Part shown: positions 44,441 to 54,257 of the stretch, one piece after another
Position numbering within the stretch: position 1 is the first letter of the stretch
Layout: every line of letters starts with the position of its first letter
NCBI RefSeq assembly: GCF_003863335.1
Contig: NZ_RRAZ01000007.1
Span: 1 to 64,000, forward strand
Length of the DNA: 64,000 bases
Direction of reading: 5' to 3'
Origin: Falsigemmobacter faecalis
GTDB taxonomy: Bacteria; Pseudomonadota; Alphaproteobacteria; Rhodobacterales; Rhodobacteraceae
Made by a program: the position numbers and the translations under genes
The notes under the pieces: generated by a model
Seen by the model: the letters and a program-made list of their open reading frames with translations, nothing else
Told to the model about the DNA's origin: nothing
Databases searched by the model: none

Positions 44441-45048
44441 AGGCGAAGCTCTCCGTCGGCTGTGGTGAAAAGGGCGCTCAGACCCGCAGGCCCCTGCAGA
44501 ATGGCTATGCGGCTGTCGGTCAAAAGCGGCGAGAGGGCCGCAGAGAGCGCCTGCGCCTCCGGGTGAAAGATCTGCAACTCGCGCAGGCGAATACCGTGAT
44601 CGGGCAGGCGCTGCGCGGGATGGGTGCTGCCCTGCCAGGAGATCAGCGCCGGAAAGCTGTCGTCAAAGGGCAGTGTGCCGCTCTCGGTCACCGCCATCTG
44701 CCAGTGCAGATCGCCGCGGCTGAGGGCGGTGGCCCGGCCTGCGCCCGCAGGGGCCTGGAGCAGCGCGGCCTCCAGATCGTCACAGCGGCAGACCCAATGC
44801 GTCAGGCGCGGCGGCCCGCGAAAATGATCAAGGCCAAACCAGCGCGGATGACCGGGCGGCGGCGCACCAGGGTCAATGGCGATCAGTTCCAGATATTCAT
44901 CGGGCCCGAGCGACAAAAGCCGGTTGTGGGTGCTCATCAGGGGGTGCTGCCCGCCGGGGGAGAACTCCGCGCCAAAGAGTGCCGCAAGCGCCTCATCCGC
45001 GCCCGAAAGCGCCTCTGCTGAAATCACCAGATGGTCCGGTCTGAGCAT
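44437..45048 (-). CDS. Glyoxalase-like (VOC-related) protein
   Basis: The 203-residue protein starts MLRPDHLVISAEAL and has FSPGGQHPLMSTHNRLLSLGPDEYLELIAIDP, typical of the glyoxalase-like domain (PF13468 type). No substrate is known for this group. ATG 45048 is chosen over the longer frame. It is coupled to the GNAT gene. Confidence 0.8.
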   Translation of the reverse strand: MLRPDHLVISAEALSGADEALAALFGAEFSPGGQHPLMSTHNRLLSLGPDEYLELIAIDPGAPPPGHPRWFGLDHFRGPPRLTHWVCRCDDLEAALLQAPAGAGRATALSRGDLHWQMAVTESGTLPFDDSFPALISWQGSTHPAQRLPDHGIRLRELQIFHPEAQALSAALSPLLTDSRIAILQGPAGLSALFTTADGELRL

Positions 45049-45130
45049 AAAATCCACAGGCTCCTGATACCCCGTGCCAGAGTGGCGCGGGCTTATCCGG
45101 GCCACAAGGGGGCCGGGACGAAAAAGCGAA

Positions 45131-45152
45131 GCGCCGCCCCTCGGGGCGGCGC
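45131..45152 (-). terminator. Terminator after methylmalonyl-CoA mutase
   Basis: GCGCCGCCCC/GGGGCGGCGC with loop of two bases, then TTCGCTTTTTC on the minus strand, 28 bp after the mutase stop. Confidence 0.8.
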
Positions 45153-45180
45153 TCTGCCGGGTTTTCGGGCAGGCTGAACC

Positions 45181-47313
45181 TTAGCCGCGTGCGGCGCGGA
45201 TCAGCTTCAGCACATCGCGGGCCGCATCGGGGATATTGGTGCCGGGACCAAAGATCGCCTTCACGCCGCGGTCATAGAGATACTGATAATCCTGCTGCGG
45301 GATCACGCCGCCACAGATCACCAGGATCTCGCCCGCGCCTGCGGCCTCCAGCGCCTCAATCAGCTTCGGCGCAAGGGTCTTGTGGCCCGCCGCCTGGCTG
45401 GAAATGCCGACGACATGGACGTCATTGTCGATGGCGTCCTGCGCCGCCTCTTCCGGCGTCTGGAAAAGCGGGCCGACGTCGACGTCAAAGCCGATATCGG
45501 CAAAGGCGGTGGCGATCACTTTCGCGCCGCGGTCATGGCCGTCCTGGCCCATTTTCACCACCAGCATCCGCGGGCGGCGGCCTTCCTCGGTAGCGAAATC
45601 TTCGACGTCTTTCTGAATGGCCGCAAAGCCCTCGTCGCCCTCATAGGCGGCCCCGTAAACACCTGCCAAAGTCTTCACCTCTGCACGATGGCGCCCGAAG
45701 GTGCCTTCCATAGCCAGCGAGATTTCCCCCACGGTCGCCCGCGCCCGGGCACATTCGACGGCGGCTTCCAGAAGATTGCCACCCTCAACGGTGCGGCGGC
45801 CCAGCTCCAGCAGGGCCGCGTCGCAGGCGGCTTCATCGCGGTCAGCGCGGACCTGGGCCAGACGCGCGATCTGGCTGTCGCGCACCGCCTGGTTGTCGAT
45901 CTCCAGAATGTCGATCGGGTCTTCCTTGGCCTTGCGGTATTTGTTGACGCCGACGATCACTTCCTCACCGCGGTCGATCATGGCCTGACGGCGGGCGGCG
46001 GTTTCCTCAATGCGCAGCTTCGGCATGCCGGAGGCCACGGCCTTGGTCATGCCGCCCATCTCTTCGATCTCTTCGATCAGCGCCCAGGCCTTATCCGCCA
46101 GCTCTGCGGTCAGGCTTTCGACGTAGTAAGACCCCGCCAGCGGATCGACGACAGCGGTGATGCCGGTCTCTTCCTGCAGGATCAGCTGGGTGTTGCGGGC
46201 AATGCGGGCCGAGAATTCCGTCGGCAGCGCAATGGCTTCGTCCAGTGCGTTGGTGTGCAGCGATTGCGTGCCGCCCAGAGCTGCCGCCATCGCCTCATAG
46301 GCGGTGCGGATGACGTTGTTATAGGGATCGGCTTCCTGCAGCGAGACACCCGAGGTCTGGCAATGCGTCCGCAGCATCAGCGAGCCCTGCTTCTTCGGCT
46401 CAAACTCCTGCATGATGCGGGTCCACAAAAGCCGCGCAGCGCGAAGTTTCGCGGCCTCCATGAAGAAGTTCATGCCGATGGCGAAGAAAAACGACAGACG
46501 GCCTGCGAATTCATCCACCGGCATGCCCGCTTTGATCGCCGCGCGCACATATTCGCGCCCGTCGGCCAGCGTAAAGGCCAGCTCCTGCACGAGGTTCGCG
46601 CCCGCCTCCTGCATATGGTAGCCGGAGATGGAGATGGAGTTGAACTTCGGCATGGATCTCGAAGTATACTCAATGATATCCGCGATGATCTTCATCGAAG
46701 GCTCAGGCGGATAGATATAGGTGTTGCGGACCATGAACTCTTTCAGAATGTCATTCTGAATGGTGCCCGCGAGCAGCGCTTTATCATGGCCCTGCTCTTC
46801 GCCGGTGACGATGAAATTTGCCAGAATCGGGATCACCGCACCGTTCATGGTCATCGAGACCGAAACTTTATCCAGCGGAATGCCGTCAAAGAGGATCTTC
46901 ATATCCTCGACCGAGTCGATCGCCACCCCCGCCTTGCCGACATCGCCCACCACGCGCGGGTGATCGCTGTCATAGCCGCGGTGCGTCGCCAGATCGAAAG
47001 CCACCGAGACGCCCTGCTGACCGGCTGCCAGCGCCTTGCGATAAAAGGCGTTCGATTCCTCCGCCGTCGAGAAGCCCGCATATTGCCGGATCGTCCAGGG
47101 ACGGCCCGCATACATGGTCGCCTTCACCCCCCGGGTGAAAGGCGCGATGCCCGGCAGGCTGCCCATATGCGGCAGCTGCGCGGTATCCTCTTCGGTATAA
47201 AGCGGTTTGACGCGAATGCCTTCCAGGGTCTCACGCGACAGCTTCTCCTCCGGGTCCGCTCCCTTCAGTTCTTTGCTTGCCACCTGACGCCATTGATCGA
47301 GTTTCCCGGTCAT
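45181..47313 (-). CDS. scpA: Methylmalonyl-CoA mutase
   Basis: The 710-residue single-chain mutase converts methylmalonyl-CoA to succinyl-CoA with adenosylcobalamin. The TIM barrel shows [23 protein letters not shown] and [22 protein letters not shown]. The C-terminal B12 domain has the cobalamin-binding motif [11 protein letters not shown] and later GVIPQQDY. With pccB and pccA it completes propionyl-CoA assimilation. The DUF4174 gene intervenes on the other strand between it and pccA. Confidence 0.97.
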   Translation of the reverse strand: MTGKLDQWRQVASKELKGADPEEKLSRETLEGIRVKPLYTEEDTAQLPHMGSLPGIAPFTRGVKATMYAGRPWTIRQYAGFSTAEESNAFYRKALAAGQQGVSVAFDLATHRGYDSDHPRVVGDVGKAGVAIDSVEDMKILFDGIPLDKVSVSMTMNGAVIPILANFIVTGEEQGHDKALLAGTIQNDILKEFMVRNTYIYPPEPSMKIIADIIEYTSRSMPKFNSISISGYHMQEAGANLVQELAFTLADGREYVRAAIKAGMPVDEFAGRLSFFFAIGMNFFMEAAKLRAARLLWTRIMQEFEPKKQGSLMLRTHCQTSGVSLQEADPYNNVIRTAYEAMAAALGGTQSLHTNALDEAIALPTEFSARIARNTQLILQEETGITAVVDPLAGSYYVESLTAELADKAWALIEEIEEMGGMTKAVASGMPKLRIEETAARRQAMIDRGEEVIVGVNKYRKAKEDPIDILEIDNQAVRDSQIARLAQVRADRDEAACDAALLELGRRTVEGGNLLEAAVECARARATVGEISLAMEGTFGRHRAEVKTLAGVYGAAYEGDEGFAAIQKDVEDFATEEGRRPRMLVVKMGQDGHDRGAKVIATAFADIGFDVDVGPLFQTPEEAAQDAIDNDVHVVGISSQAAGHKTLAPKLIEALEAAGAGEILVICGGVIPQQDYQYLYDRGVKAIFGPGTNIPDAARDVLKLIRAARG

Positions 47314-47393
47314 CGGCAGATCTCCTCACTCAGATGCGGGGAAAAACCCCGGATTGTCTTGGGTTTCGCGCAGCCCTCACCTATGTGTGAAGT

Positions 47394-47921
47394 ATGAGAC
47401 ATGCGCTGAAATTCATATTCGCTTTCACTGCCGCCCTGGGCGTCAGCCCGCTTGCGGCGGAGACTCCGGCCGGCACCCCGGCGGAGACTCCGGCCGGCAC
47501 CCCGGCTGAGGCTTCGGCCGGGACCCCGGCTGACAGCCCTGCGGCGGTCACCTCTCCGGCCGGACCCTTTGCGGCCGCCGAGATCGCCCTCGGCGCGCAG
47601 CAGTATCAGAGCCGTCCGCTGGTCGTCTTCGCCGAGAGCGCTGACAACCCCCAGTTTCAGCGCCAGCTGCATCTGCTGCAGTCGGGCCTGGGCGATCTGG
47701 CCGAGCGCGACGTGGTGGTGATCCTCGATACCGACCCCGCCAGCCCCTCGGAGTGGCGTCGCCGCCTGCGCCCGAGTGGCTTTTCGGTGGTTCAGCTCGA
47801 CAAGGATCTGACGCCGGTCTTTCGCAAGCCCAGCCCCTGGGATGTGCGCGAGATCACCCGCGCCATCGACAGGCTGCCCTCGCGCCGTCAGGAAATGCTG
47901 GAGCGGTTCCCGGGGCGCTGA
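47394..47921 (+). CDS. DUF4174 domain protein
   Basis: The 175-residue protein has a signal peptide (HALKFIFAFTAALGVSPLAA), a repeated linker of three 8-residue units (ETPAGTPA twice, EASAGTPA), and a DUF4174 domain (RPLVVFAESADNPQFQRQLHLL, ERDVVVILDTDPAS, FSVVQLDKDL, WDVREITRAID). The domain resembles a thioredoxin fold without Cys. It lies alone on the plus strand between scpA and pccA. Confidence 0.82.
   Translation: MRHALKFIFAFTAALGVSPLAAETPAGTPAETPAGTPAEASAGTPADSPAAVTSPAGPFAAAEIALGAQQYQSRPLVVFAESADNPQFQRQLHLLQSGLGDLAERDVVVILDTDPASPSEWRRRLRPSGFSVVQLDKDLTPVFRKPSPWDVREITRAIDRLPSRRQEMLERFPGR
47459..47530 (+). repeat. Three 24-bp tandem repeats in the DUF4174 gene
   Basis: Units at 47459-47482, 47483-47506 and 47507-47530; the first two are identical, the third has changes. 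They encode the linker after the signal peptide. Confidence 0.95.
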
Positions 47922-47996
47922 GGCGCGCTCCGGCAGAGGCCCGCAGGCGCCGGTCCTGACACCTTTCAGGATCAGATCCGGCGCCGGCTCCATGGC

Positions 47997-50000
47997 TTAT
48001 TCGAACTCCATGATGACGTCATCAACCCTCAGGCTGTCACCGGGGGCCGCATTGACCTTTTTCACCACGCCTTTGCGTTCGGCGCGCAGGATGTTTTCCA
48101 TCTTCATGGCTTCCACGGTGGCCAGCGCCTGACCCTCCTGGACCTCTTCGCCTTCCGCCACGTTGATCTTCACGACCAGACCCGGCATCGGGCAGAGCAG
48201 GAACTTCGAGGTATCGGGCGGCATCTTCTCGGGCATCAGCTTTGCAAGCTCTGCCGCGCGCGGGCTGCGGACGGCGACCTTCAGATCGGCCCCGCGCAGG
48301 CGCATACGGAAGCCCTGGGGGATCTCGGCGGTCTTGATCACCACCGGCTCGCCATTGACCTCTGAGCGCGCAAGCTGCTGACCCGGCGTCCAGTCCGAGG
48401 TGACGCGCAGCGCCTCTCCCTCCTCAAAGCTGACGGTCGAGCCTTCTTTGTCGGCCCGGATGGTGACGGTGAAGTCCTGACCGCCAAGGCTCACCACCCA
48501 TTTATCGCCAACGCGGCGCTGGTGGTTGTCCATGGTGCCCGAGATTTTCGTGCGGCGGATCTCGGCCACGCGGTTCATCGCAGCCGCCACAGCCGCGACC
48601 TTTTTCAGATCCGAAACCGAGAGCGTCGCGCCCTGGAACCCCTCGGGGTATTCCTCAGCGATGAAGGCGGTGGTGATATCGCCCGAGACGAACTTCGGGT
48701 GATCCATCACGGCGCCGACGAAGGGCAGGTTGTGGCCGATGCCCTCGACCTCAAAGGTATCGAGCGCGATGCGCATCTCTTCAATGGCCTGCGCACGGGT
48801 CGGGGCCCAGGTGCAGAGTTTGGCGATCATCGGGTCGTAATACATCGAGATCTCGCCGCCCTCATAGACGCCGGTGTCATTGCGCACCACGCCGCCACGG
48901 GGGGTCTCCCCCTCCACCGGCGGGCGATAGCGGGTCAGACGACCGATTGAGGGCAGGAAGTTGCGGTAGGGATCTTCCGCGTAAAGACGGCTCTCCATCG
49001 CCCAGCCGTTGATCTTCAGATCTTCCTGTTTGAAGGGCAGCGGCTCGCCATTGGCGACGCGGATCATCATCTCAACAAGGTCGATGCCGGTGATCAGTTC
49101 CGTCACCGGGTGTTCCACCTGCAGACGGGTGTTCATTTCCAGGAAGTAGAAGTTGCGGTCGCCGTCGACGATAAACTCAACCGTACCCGCCGAGGTATAG
49201 CCCACGGCTTTGGCCAGGGCACAGGCCTGCTCACCCATGGCTTTGCGGGTCGCCTCATCGAGGAAGGGCGAGGGGGCCTCTTCGATGACCTTCTGGTTGC
49301 GGCGCTGGATCGAGCATTCGCGCTCATGCAGATAGACGCAGTTGCCGTGCTGATCGGCGAGCACCTGAATTTCGATGTGGCGCGGCTGGGTGACGAATTT
49401 CTCAATGAAAATCCGGTCATCGCCGAAAGAGTTGCGCGCCTCATTCTGCGACATCTCAAAGCCCTCGCGGGCTTCCTGCTCATTCCAGGCGATGCGCATG
49501 CCCTTACCGCCCCCACCGGCAGAGGCTTTGATCATCACCGGATAGCCGACCTCGTTTGAGATCTTCACGGCTTCATCGGCATCGGCGATCAGACCCATAT
49601 AGCCGGGAACGGTGCTCACGCCGGCTTTCTGGGCGATCTTTTTCGAGGTGATCTTATCACCCATCGATTCGATGGCGGGCGAAGGGGGCCCGACGAAGAC
49701 CACGCCTTCTTTTTCGAGGGCGGCGGCGAAATCCATCCGCTCAGACAGAAAGCCATAGCCCGGGTGGACGGCCTGCGCGCCGGTCTGGCGGACGGCCTCC
49801 ATGATCTTATCGATCACGATATAGGACTGGTTGGCCGGAGGCGGGCCGATATGGACAGCTTCATCAGCCATCCGCACATGCAGAGCGTTGCGGTCGGCAT
49901 CGGAATAAACGGCGACCGTTTTGATACCCATTTTCCGCGCGGTCTTAATCACGCGGCAGGCAATCTCGCCCCGGTTCGCGATCAGGATCTTCTCAAACAT
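47997..50000 (-). CDS. pccA: Propionyl-CoA carboxylase alpha subunit (biotin carboxylase and BCCP)
   Basis: The 667-residue protein has the biotin carboxylase start FEKILIANRGEIACRVI, HPGYGFLSE, the ATP-grasp Gly loop KASAGGGGKGMRIA, ECSIQRRNQKVIEEAPS and MNTRLQVEHPVTE, then a BT-like linker region and a C-terminal biotinyl domain with the modified Lys in EAMKMEN. With PccB it makes methylmalonyl-CoA from propionyl-CoA. Confidence 0.97.
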   Translation of the reverse strand: MFEKILIANRGEIACRVIKTARKMGIKTVAVYSDADRNALHVRMADEAVHIGPPPANQSYIVIDKIMEAVRQTGAQAVHPGYGFLSERMDFAAALEKEGVVFVGPPSPAIESMGDKITSKKIAQKAGVSTVPGYMGLIADADEAVKISNEVGYPVMIKASAGGGGKGMRIAWNEQEAREGFEMSQNEARNSFGDDRIFIEKFVTQPRHIEIQVLADQHGNCVYLHERECSIQRRNQKVIEEAPSPFLDEATRKAMGEQACALAKAVGYTSAGTVEFIVDGDRNFYFLEMNTRLQVEHPVTELITGIDLVEMMIRVANGEPLPFKQEDLKINGWAMESRLYAEDPYRNFLPSIGRLTRYRPPVEGETPRGGVVRNDTGVYEGGEISMYYDPMIAKLCTWAPTRAQAIEEMRIALDTFEVEGIGHNLPFVGAVMDHPKFVSGDITTAFIAEEYPEGFQGATLSVSDLKKVAAVAAAMNRVAEIRRTKISGTMDNHQRRVGDKWVVSLGGQDFTVTIRADKEGSTVSFEEGEALRVTSDWTPGQQLARSEVNGEPVVIKTAEIPQGFRMRLRGADLKVAVRSPRAAELAKLMPEKMPPDTSKFLLCPMPGLVVKINVAEGEEVQEGQALATVEAMKMENILRAERKGVVKKVNAAPGDSLRVDDVIMEFE

Positions 50001-50042
50001 GTGTCCTCCTGGGTGTGCCTTCGTGTGAGCACAAAATAAAAA

Positions 50043-50072
50043 GACCCCCCGCAGCAGAAGCTGCAGGGGGTC
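50043..50072 (-). terminator. Terminator after the glycine-zipper lipoprotein gene
   Basis: On the minus strand GACCCCC-GCAGC stem with TTCT loop, followed by TTTTTATTTTG. It lies between the lipoprotein stop (50117) and pccA. Confidence 0.85.
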
Positions 50073-50116
50073 CGAATTGAGGAACGTCAGACGCGCAGGC
50101 GTCTGCGTTCAAATGA

Positions 50117-50368
50117 TCAGTAGCAGCTGCCGGTAACTGCGCAGGAACCGCCGCCCACGACTGCGCCCATGAGCGCGCCCTGGGTTTTCGAACCACCGGT
50201 TGCACCGGCGATGAGGGCACCAGCGGCTGCACCGCCGACGGTGCGCACGGCTGCGCTGTTGGTCGGCGAATTGCCGTAGCCCTGGTTGCCGTAGCCATAG
50301 CCCTGCTGCTGCACGCAGCCGGCGAGGCCAAGAGCGAGGACCGGAATGAGAAGGAATGATTTACGCAT
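50117..50368 (-). CDS. Small glycine-zipper lipoprotein
   Basis: The 83-residue protein has a lipoprotein signal (RKSFLLIPVLALGLAGC), a Gly/Tyr/Gln-rich stretch (QGYGYGNQGYGNSP), then a glycine zipper (GGAAAGALIAGATGG...GALMGAVVGGG) and ends with two Cys. It is likely anchored in the outer membrane. Such proteins are common near pccA in this family; function is unknown. Confidence 0.85.
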   Translation of the reverse strand: MRKSFLLIPVLALGLAGCVQQQGYGYGNQGYGNSPTNSAAVRTVGGAAAGALIAGATGGSKTQGALMGAVVGGGSCAVTGSCY

Positions 50369-50573
50369 GAGATACTGCCTCGACGGGTTGTTGTCTGAGG
50401 CGAGATTACTGCGTCACTCTGGCCAAAGAAAGAGCGCCGTGGGGAAATCCGCCGATCCTTCAATAAGGTCACGCAGCTGTGTCTGACGCAGGCTCCGACA
50501 GGGCGCGCAAAGCGCCCGGCTGCCGGTGCGCGGCGCGGGGAGGCGCTGTGCGAACAACCGGCAGCCGGGGAGA

Positions 50574-50981
50574 TCATTCGTCGTCCTCGTCGTCGAAGTC
50601 TTCGTCCTCATCGTCCCATGCGTCATCGGCAGGCTGCTCAAAGACAGCCGGGAACGATGCCCGCGCGCGGGCGACATCGACTTTCAGCATGGCGTCATAA
50701 GACGCCGGATCGAAGGGGTCTTCGGCAGGGACGACTTCGCGGCCAAAGAGCCAGGACAGACGTCCGGCATCCAGATTGCCACGCTCAAAGGGCTCTTCTC
50801 CGAAGTGATCCCAAAGGGCCTTCAGGAAGCCTTCATCCGCACGCAGATCGGCCTTCGCGCGGTCTTTGTAGCGCTCGCGACGGATGATCTTGGCGGCGCC
50901 GTCCTTATGGTTGGCGCGGCGGATGACGAATTGATAATCCGTGCTGGGCAGACGCCCCGGGAAACCACGGTGTTTCAGCAT
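50574..50981 (-). CDS. Conserved hypothetical protein with acidic tail
   Basis: The 135-residue protein has a basic N-terminal half (KHRGFPGRLPSTDYQFVIRRANHKDGAAKIIRRERYKDR), a central segment LKALWDHFGEEPFERGNLD, and ends with some 17 almost purely Asp/Glu residues. The charge split suggests a role in binding basic partners or nucleic acid, but no family is recognised. It lies within the pccB-pccA interval, same strand. Confidence 0.8.
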   Translation of the reverse strand: MLKHRGFPGRLPSTDYQFVIRRANHKDGAAKIIRRERYKDRAKADLRADEGFLKALWDHFGEEPFERGNLDAGRLSWLFGREVVPAEDPFDPASYDAMLKVDVARARASFPAVFEQPADDAWDDEDEDFDDEDDE

Positions 50982-51080
50982 ATTTTGCCTCCTGTAACGA
51001 TACGCAGGAAGCGTGGCTCTGCCCGAAGCCAGACCCCGGGCAGGCCATCGCCTGCCCGCGGGCCGTAATCTGAGATCAGA

Positions 51081-51215
51081 TTATTTGTATTTGCCGGTGT
51101 AGACCGGTTCAGCCGGAACCGGCTCAGTGACGTAGACCGGCTCTTCTTTTTTTGCGCAGGCAGCGATGAAAGCAACGAGCGACAGCGCGACGACGGCGCG
51201 AACGGTTTTGGACAT
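51081..51215 (-). CDS. Very small lipoprotein, 44 residues
   Basis: ATG 51215 follows AGGAGCAG. The product has a lipoprotein signal (VRAVVALSLVAFIAAC) with Cys in FIAAC, then KKEEPVYVTEPVPAEPVYTGKYK, where EPVY occurs twice. I recall similar small lipoproteins ending YTGKYK beside pccB in Rhodobacteraceae. Function is unknown. Confidence 0.75.
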   Translation of the reverse strand: MSKTVRAVVALSLVAFIAACAKKEEPVYVTEPVPAEPVYTGKYK

Positions 51216-51408
51216 GGACTGCTCCTGTTATCCTGGTGGTCCGGGGCCTGTTGACCCGGATCTGTGACAAGTATCACGGCGGATATGCCGCCGCCAGCGC
51301 CCAGCATAGCGTCAAATCGGGTAATCCCGCACGCAATTCCTGCGCTATTTATGCTCTGTGGCTGCGCTGCATCACCGGACAGGCGGAAATCTTCCTGGAG
51401 CCGGGTCA

Positions 51409-51807
51409 TCAGAACTGCTCCCAGAGGCAGGCATCACCCGCAATGCTGAAGGCCTCAAAGAACTGAGTCGCCTCAGGGGTGATTTCTCCGAAGTTCACCG
51501 GAATATCTGACATCGAGACAATGATCTGCGCGGGCACCGGACCGGTTCCGGTCGTGACCTTTGGCAGAGCAAAGCTGTTGCAGAGATATTCCATATCGGA
51601 GCTGGCAGTTTCAAAAGAGATGGCGCCGCCCTCGCGCGAGATCGCGGGGGCAATAAAGCGAAAGCGGGCACTGAGCCCCATCGGCCCCGGCTGGTTCAGG
51701 ATCACATCCTGAAAGCGCACCGCCTGACCGGAGGGGACGGGGATCTGCTCCTGCCCCGAAACGGGCAGGGCAGTCCCCAGCAGAATGACAATGGCAGCAG
51801 CCCGCAT
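51409..51807 (-). CDS. DUF6497-like secreted protein
   Basis: The 132-residue protein has a signal peptide (RAAAIVILLGTALPVSG) and a beta-rich domain: RFQDVILNQPGPMGLSARFRFIAP, MEYLCNSFALP, IIVSMSDIPVNFGE, and a second Cys near the end (GDACLWEQF), which may form a disulfide. I recall this as DUF6497. It starts 21 bp after pccB. Confidence 0.75.
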   Translation of the reverse strand: MRAAAIVILLGTALPVSGQEQIPVPSGQAVRFQDVILNQPGPMGLSARFRFIAPAISREGGAISFETASSDMEYLCNSFALPKVTTGTGPVPAQIIVSMSDIPVNFGEITPEATQFFEAFSIAGDACLWEQF

Positions 51808-51828
51808 GATATCCTCTCAGCTGACGGA

Positions 51829-53361
51829 TCAGAGAGGAATGTTGTCGTGCTTTTTCCAGGGGTTCACGAGCTTTTTGTTGCGCAGGCTGGCAAAAGCCCG
51901 GGCCACACGGCGGCGGGTCGAGTGCGGCATGATCACCTCATCGATGAAGCCGCGCTCTGCCGCCACGAAGGGATTGGCGAAGCGGTCTTCATAGTCTTTG
52001 GTGCGCGCCGCGATCTTCTCTTTGTCGGCCAGCTCTGAGCGGTAGAGGATCTCAACCGCGCCCTTGGCGCCCATCACCGCGATTTCAGCGGTGGGCCAGG
52101 CGTAGTTGAAATCGCCGCGCAGGTGCTTGGAGGACATCACGTCATAAGCGCCGCCATAGGCTTTGCGGGTGATGACGGTGACCTTCGGCACCGTGGCCTC
52201 GCCATAAGCAAAGAGCAGCTTCGCGCCGTGTTTGATGACGCCGCCATATTCCTGGGTGGTGCCGGGCAGGAAGCCGGGCACATCCACAAGCGTCAGGATC
52301 GGCACCTCAAAGGCATCGCAAAAGCGCACAAACCGCGCCGCTTTGCGCGAGCTGTCGATGTCCAGGCAGCCCGCCAGCACCATGGGCTGGTTGGCGACCA
52401 CGCCCACGGTCTGGCCTTCCATGCGGATAAAGCCGGTGATGATATTGCCGGCAAAATCCTTCTGGATCTCAAAGAAGTCGCCCTCATCGGCGATCTTCGT
52501 GATGAGTTCCTTCATGTCATAGGGCTGGTTCGGGTTGTCCGGGATCAGGCTGTCGAGGCTGGGCTCGACGCGCTTGGGATCATCAAAGAAGGGACGCACC
52601 GGGGCTTTTTCGCGGTTGTTGAGCGGCAGGAAGTCAAAGAGACGGCGGGTCTCAAGGATGGCTTCCACATCGTCCTCATAGGCGCCGTCTGCGACCGAGG
52701 ACTTCTTGGTATGGGTCGAAGCGCCGCCGAGTTCTTCGGCTGTCACCACCTCATTGGTCACCGTTTTGACCACATCGGGGCCGGTGACGAACATATAGGA
52801 GCTGTCTTTGACCATGAAGATGAAGTCGGTCATCGCGGGGCTGTAGACCGCACCACCGGCGCAGGGGCCCATGATCAGCGAGATCTGCGGCACCACGCCC
52901 GAGGCGGTGATATTGCGCTGGAAGACTTCCGCATAGCCCGCAAGAGAGCCCACGCCCTCCTGGATCCGCGCCCCGCCCGAGTCGTTCATCCCGATCACCG
53001 GCGCGCCGTTTTGCAGCGCCATATCCATGATCTTGCAGATCTTCTGGGCATGGGTCTCTGAGAGCGAGCCGCCAAAGACGGTGAAATCCTGGCTGAAGAC
53101 ATAGACCTGACGGCCGTTGATGGTGCCCCAGCCGGTGATGACGCCATCGCCTGCGGGGCGGTCATTCTCCATGCCGAACTCGGTCGAGCGATGGGCGACG
53201 AACATATCGAACTCTTCAAAAGAGCCCTCATCCAGCAGCAGTTCAACCCGCTCCCGCGCGGTCAGCTTGCCTTTGGCATGCTGCGCGTCGATCCTGCGCT
53301 GGCCGCCGCCGAGGCGGGCCGCGGCGCGGCGGTCTTCAAGCTCCTGCAGGATATCTTTCAT
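51829..53361 (-). CDS. pccB: Propionyl-CoA carboxylase beta subunit (carboxyltransferase)
   Basis: The 510-residue protein carries the carboxyltransferase fold: [22 protein letters not shown] near residue 30, [55 protein letters not shown], and in the second half [23 protein letters not shown]. It transfers CO2 from biotin on PccA to propionyl-CoA. ATG 53361 is the family start; the frame to 53505 is non-coding. TTTGCAAA-type palindromes lie 73-120 bp upstream. Confidence 0.97.
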   Translation of the reverse strand: MKDILQELEDRRAAARLGGGQRRIDAQHAKGKLTARERVELLLDEGSFEEFDMFVAHRSTEFGMENDRPAGDGVITGWGTINGRQVYVFSQDFTVFGGSLSETHAQKICKIMDMALQNGAPVIGMNDSGGARIQEGVGSLAGYAEVFQRNITASGVVPQISLIMGPCAGGAVYSPAMTDFIFMVKDSSYMFVTGPDVVKTVTNEVVTAEELGGASTHTKKSSVADGAYEDDVEAILETRRLFDFLPLNNREKAPVRPFFDDPKRVEPSLDSLIPDNPNQPYDMKELITKIADEGDFFEIQKDFAGNIITGFIRMEGQTVGVVANQPMVLAGCLDIDSSRKAARFVRFCDAFEVPILTLVDVPGFLPGTTQEYGGVIKHGAKLLFAYGEATVPKVTVITRKAYGGAYDVMSSKHLRGDFNYAWPTAEIAVMGAKGAVEILYRSELADKEKIAARTKDYEDRFANPFVAAERGFIDEVIMPHSTRRRVARAFASLRNKKLVNPWKKHDNIPL

Positions 53362-53433
53362 CGCATGTCCTCCGAGTGGTCCGGTTGCAACCATAGGGCA
53401 GGCGGGGGGTGCGACAAAGTGGTTTCCGGCAAA

Positions 53434-53480
53434 TTTGCAAATAAGTAGCAGGCGTTGTGCTGCGAATTGCATATCTGCAA
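53434..53480. promoter_or_regulatory. Candidate operator of pccB: TTTGCAAA and TTGCA-N4-TGCAA
   Basis: TTTGCAAA (53434-53441) and TTGCA-TATC-TGCAA (53467-53480) are two palindromes with the same half-site, centres 36 bp apart. They match my recollection of the TTTGCAAA motif reported for the propionyl-CoA regulator PccR (ScfR family) of Rhodobacter. The region is AT-rich for this genome. Confidence 0.55.
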
Positions 53481-53629
53481 AGAAACCTGGCACACCGCTT
53501 CGCAAAGCGGCAGCGCAGGTTACGGGATTTTCGCCTATGGTCTTCTGTGTTCCCGAAATGATCTGGTATTTTGCTCTCGATTCAGGCAGTTATAACGCTA
53601 CGCCAGGTTAACCAGTCAGCCCGCCAGCC

Positions 53630-54061
53630 ATGAAAACCAAGACCCCCAAAAAGAAGCCGAGGCGGGTGCCCGAGCATCAGTGGGTCTATATTATGTCCAA
53701 TGACTCCATGCCGGGGTTGTTGAAGATCGGCATGACCACCACCAGCCCGCAGCAGCGCAACCGTGAATTGGGCTCTGCCACCGGGGTGCCCACCCCCTTC
53801 CGGCTGGAATATTCGCTGGAGGTCAATAATGCCCGCCGGATCGAGCAGGTGATCCACAGAGAGCTTTCCGCCTACCGCGTGAACCGGCGGCGGGAGTTTT
53901 TTGAGCTGGATTTGAAGGATGCGATCCGCCGGGTGAAATCCGTGGCAAGGCCCCGCCGTCTGCCGCTCCACCGCCCCGCGATGGTGCTGAGTTATGGCTT
54001 TGAGGTGGTGACGGCGGTGGTGGTGCTCTGGCTCTTCACGGGCTGGTGGTTTGCCTATTGA
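53630..54061 (+). CDS. GIY-YIG-like (T5orf172/MUG113 type) protein with C-terminal membrane helix
   Basis: The 143-residue protein has a basic N-terminus, then HQWVYIMSNDSMPGLLKIGMT at about 16-36, the VYI...KIGMT form of the GIY-YIG core, and later RRIEQVIHRELSAYRVNRRREFFEL with the usual Arg/His/Glu pattern. The last 25 residues (EVVTAVVVLWLFTGWWF) form a membrane helix, which is odd for a nuclease-type domain. It stands alone, between pccB and fabMG-like genes. Confidence 0.78.
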   Translation: MKTKTPKKKPRRVPEHQWVYIMSNDSMPGLLKIGMTTTSPQQRNRELGSATGVPTPFRLEYSLEVNNARRIEQVIHRELSAYRVNRRREFFELDLKDAIRRVKSVARPRRLPLHRPAMVLSYGFEVVTAVVVLWLFTGWWFAY

Positions 54062-54207
54062 GCGTTCAGCCCCGCGCCTGTGCGCATCAGGGTCCGGGAA
54101 TTGCCCCCGGCGTGCGCGGCTGATGCGTCCTTCATCCGGACCTTCCGGCTATCAGCTTGTTCCTGAACGACACTAAGGCCCTGCACGCTGGCCCCTGAGC
54201 ATGGAAA

Positions 54208-54236
54208 AGGCCCTGACGCGCGGGGCGTCAGGGCCT
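54208..54236 (-). terminator. Terminator after the FabMG-like gene
   Basis: AGGCCCTGACGC/GCGTCAGGGCCT, 12-bp stem, followed by TTTTCC on the minus strand, 21 bp after the stop. Confidence 0.85.
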
Positions 54237-54257
54237 GATCTTTGTCCGTGCTATGGC

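Noticed and set aside
45382-47397. 671-codon plus-strand open frame
   Set aside because: It is antisense to the well-supported methylmalonyl-CoA mutase gene; long antisense frames are common at this GC content and it shows no domain.
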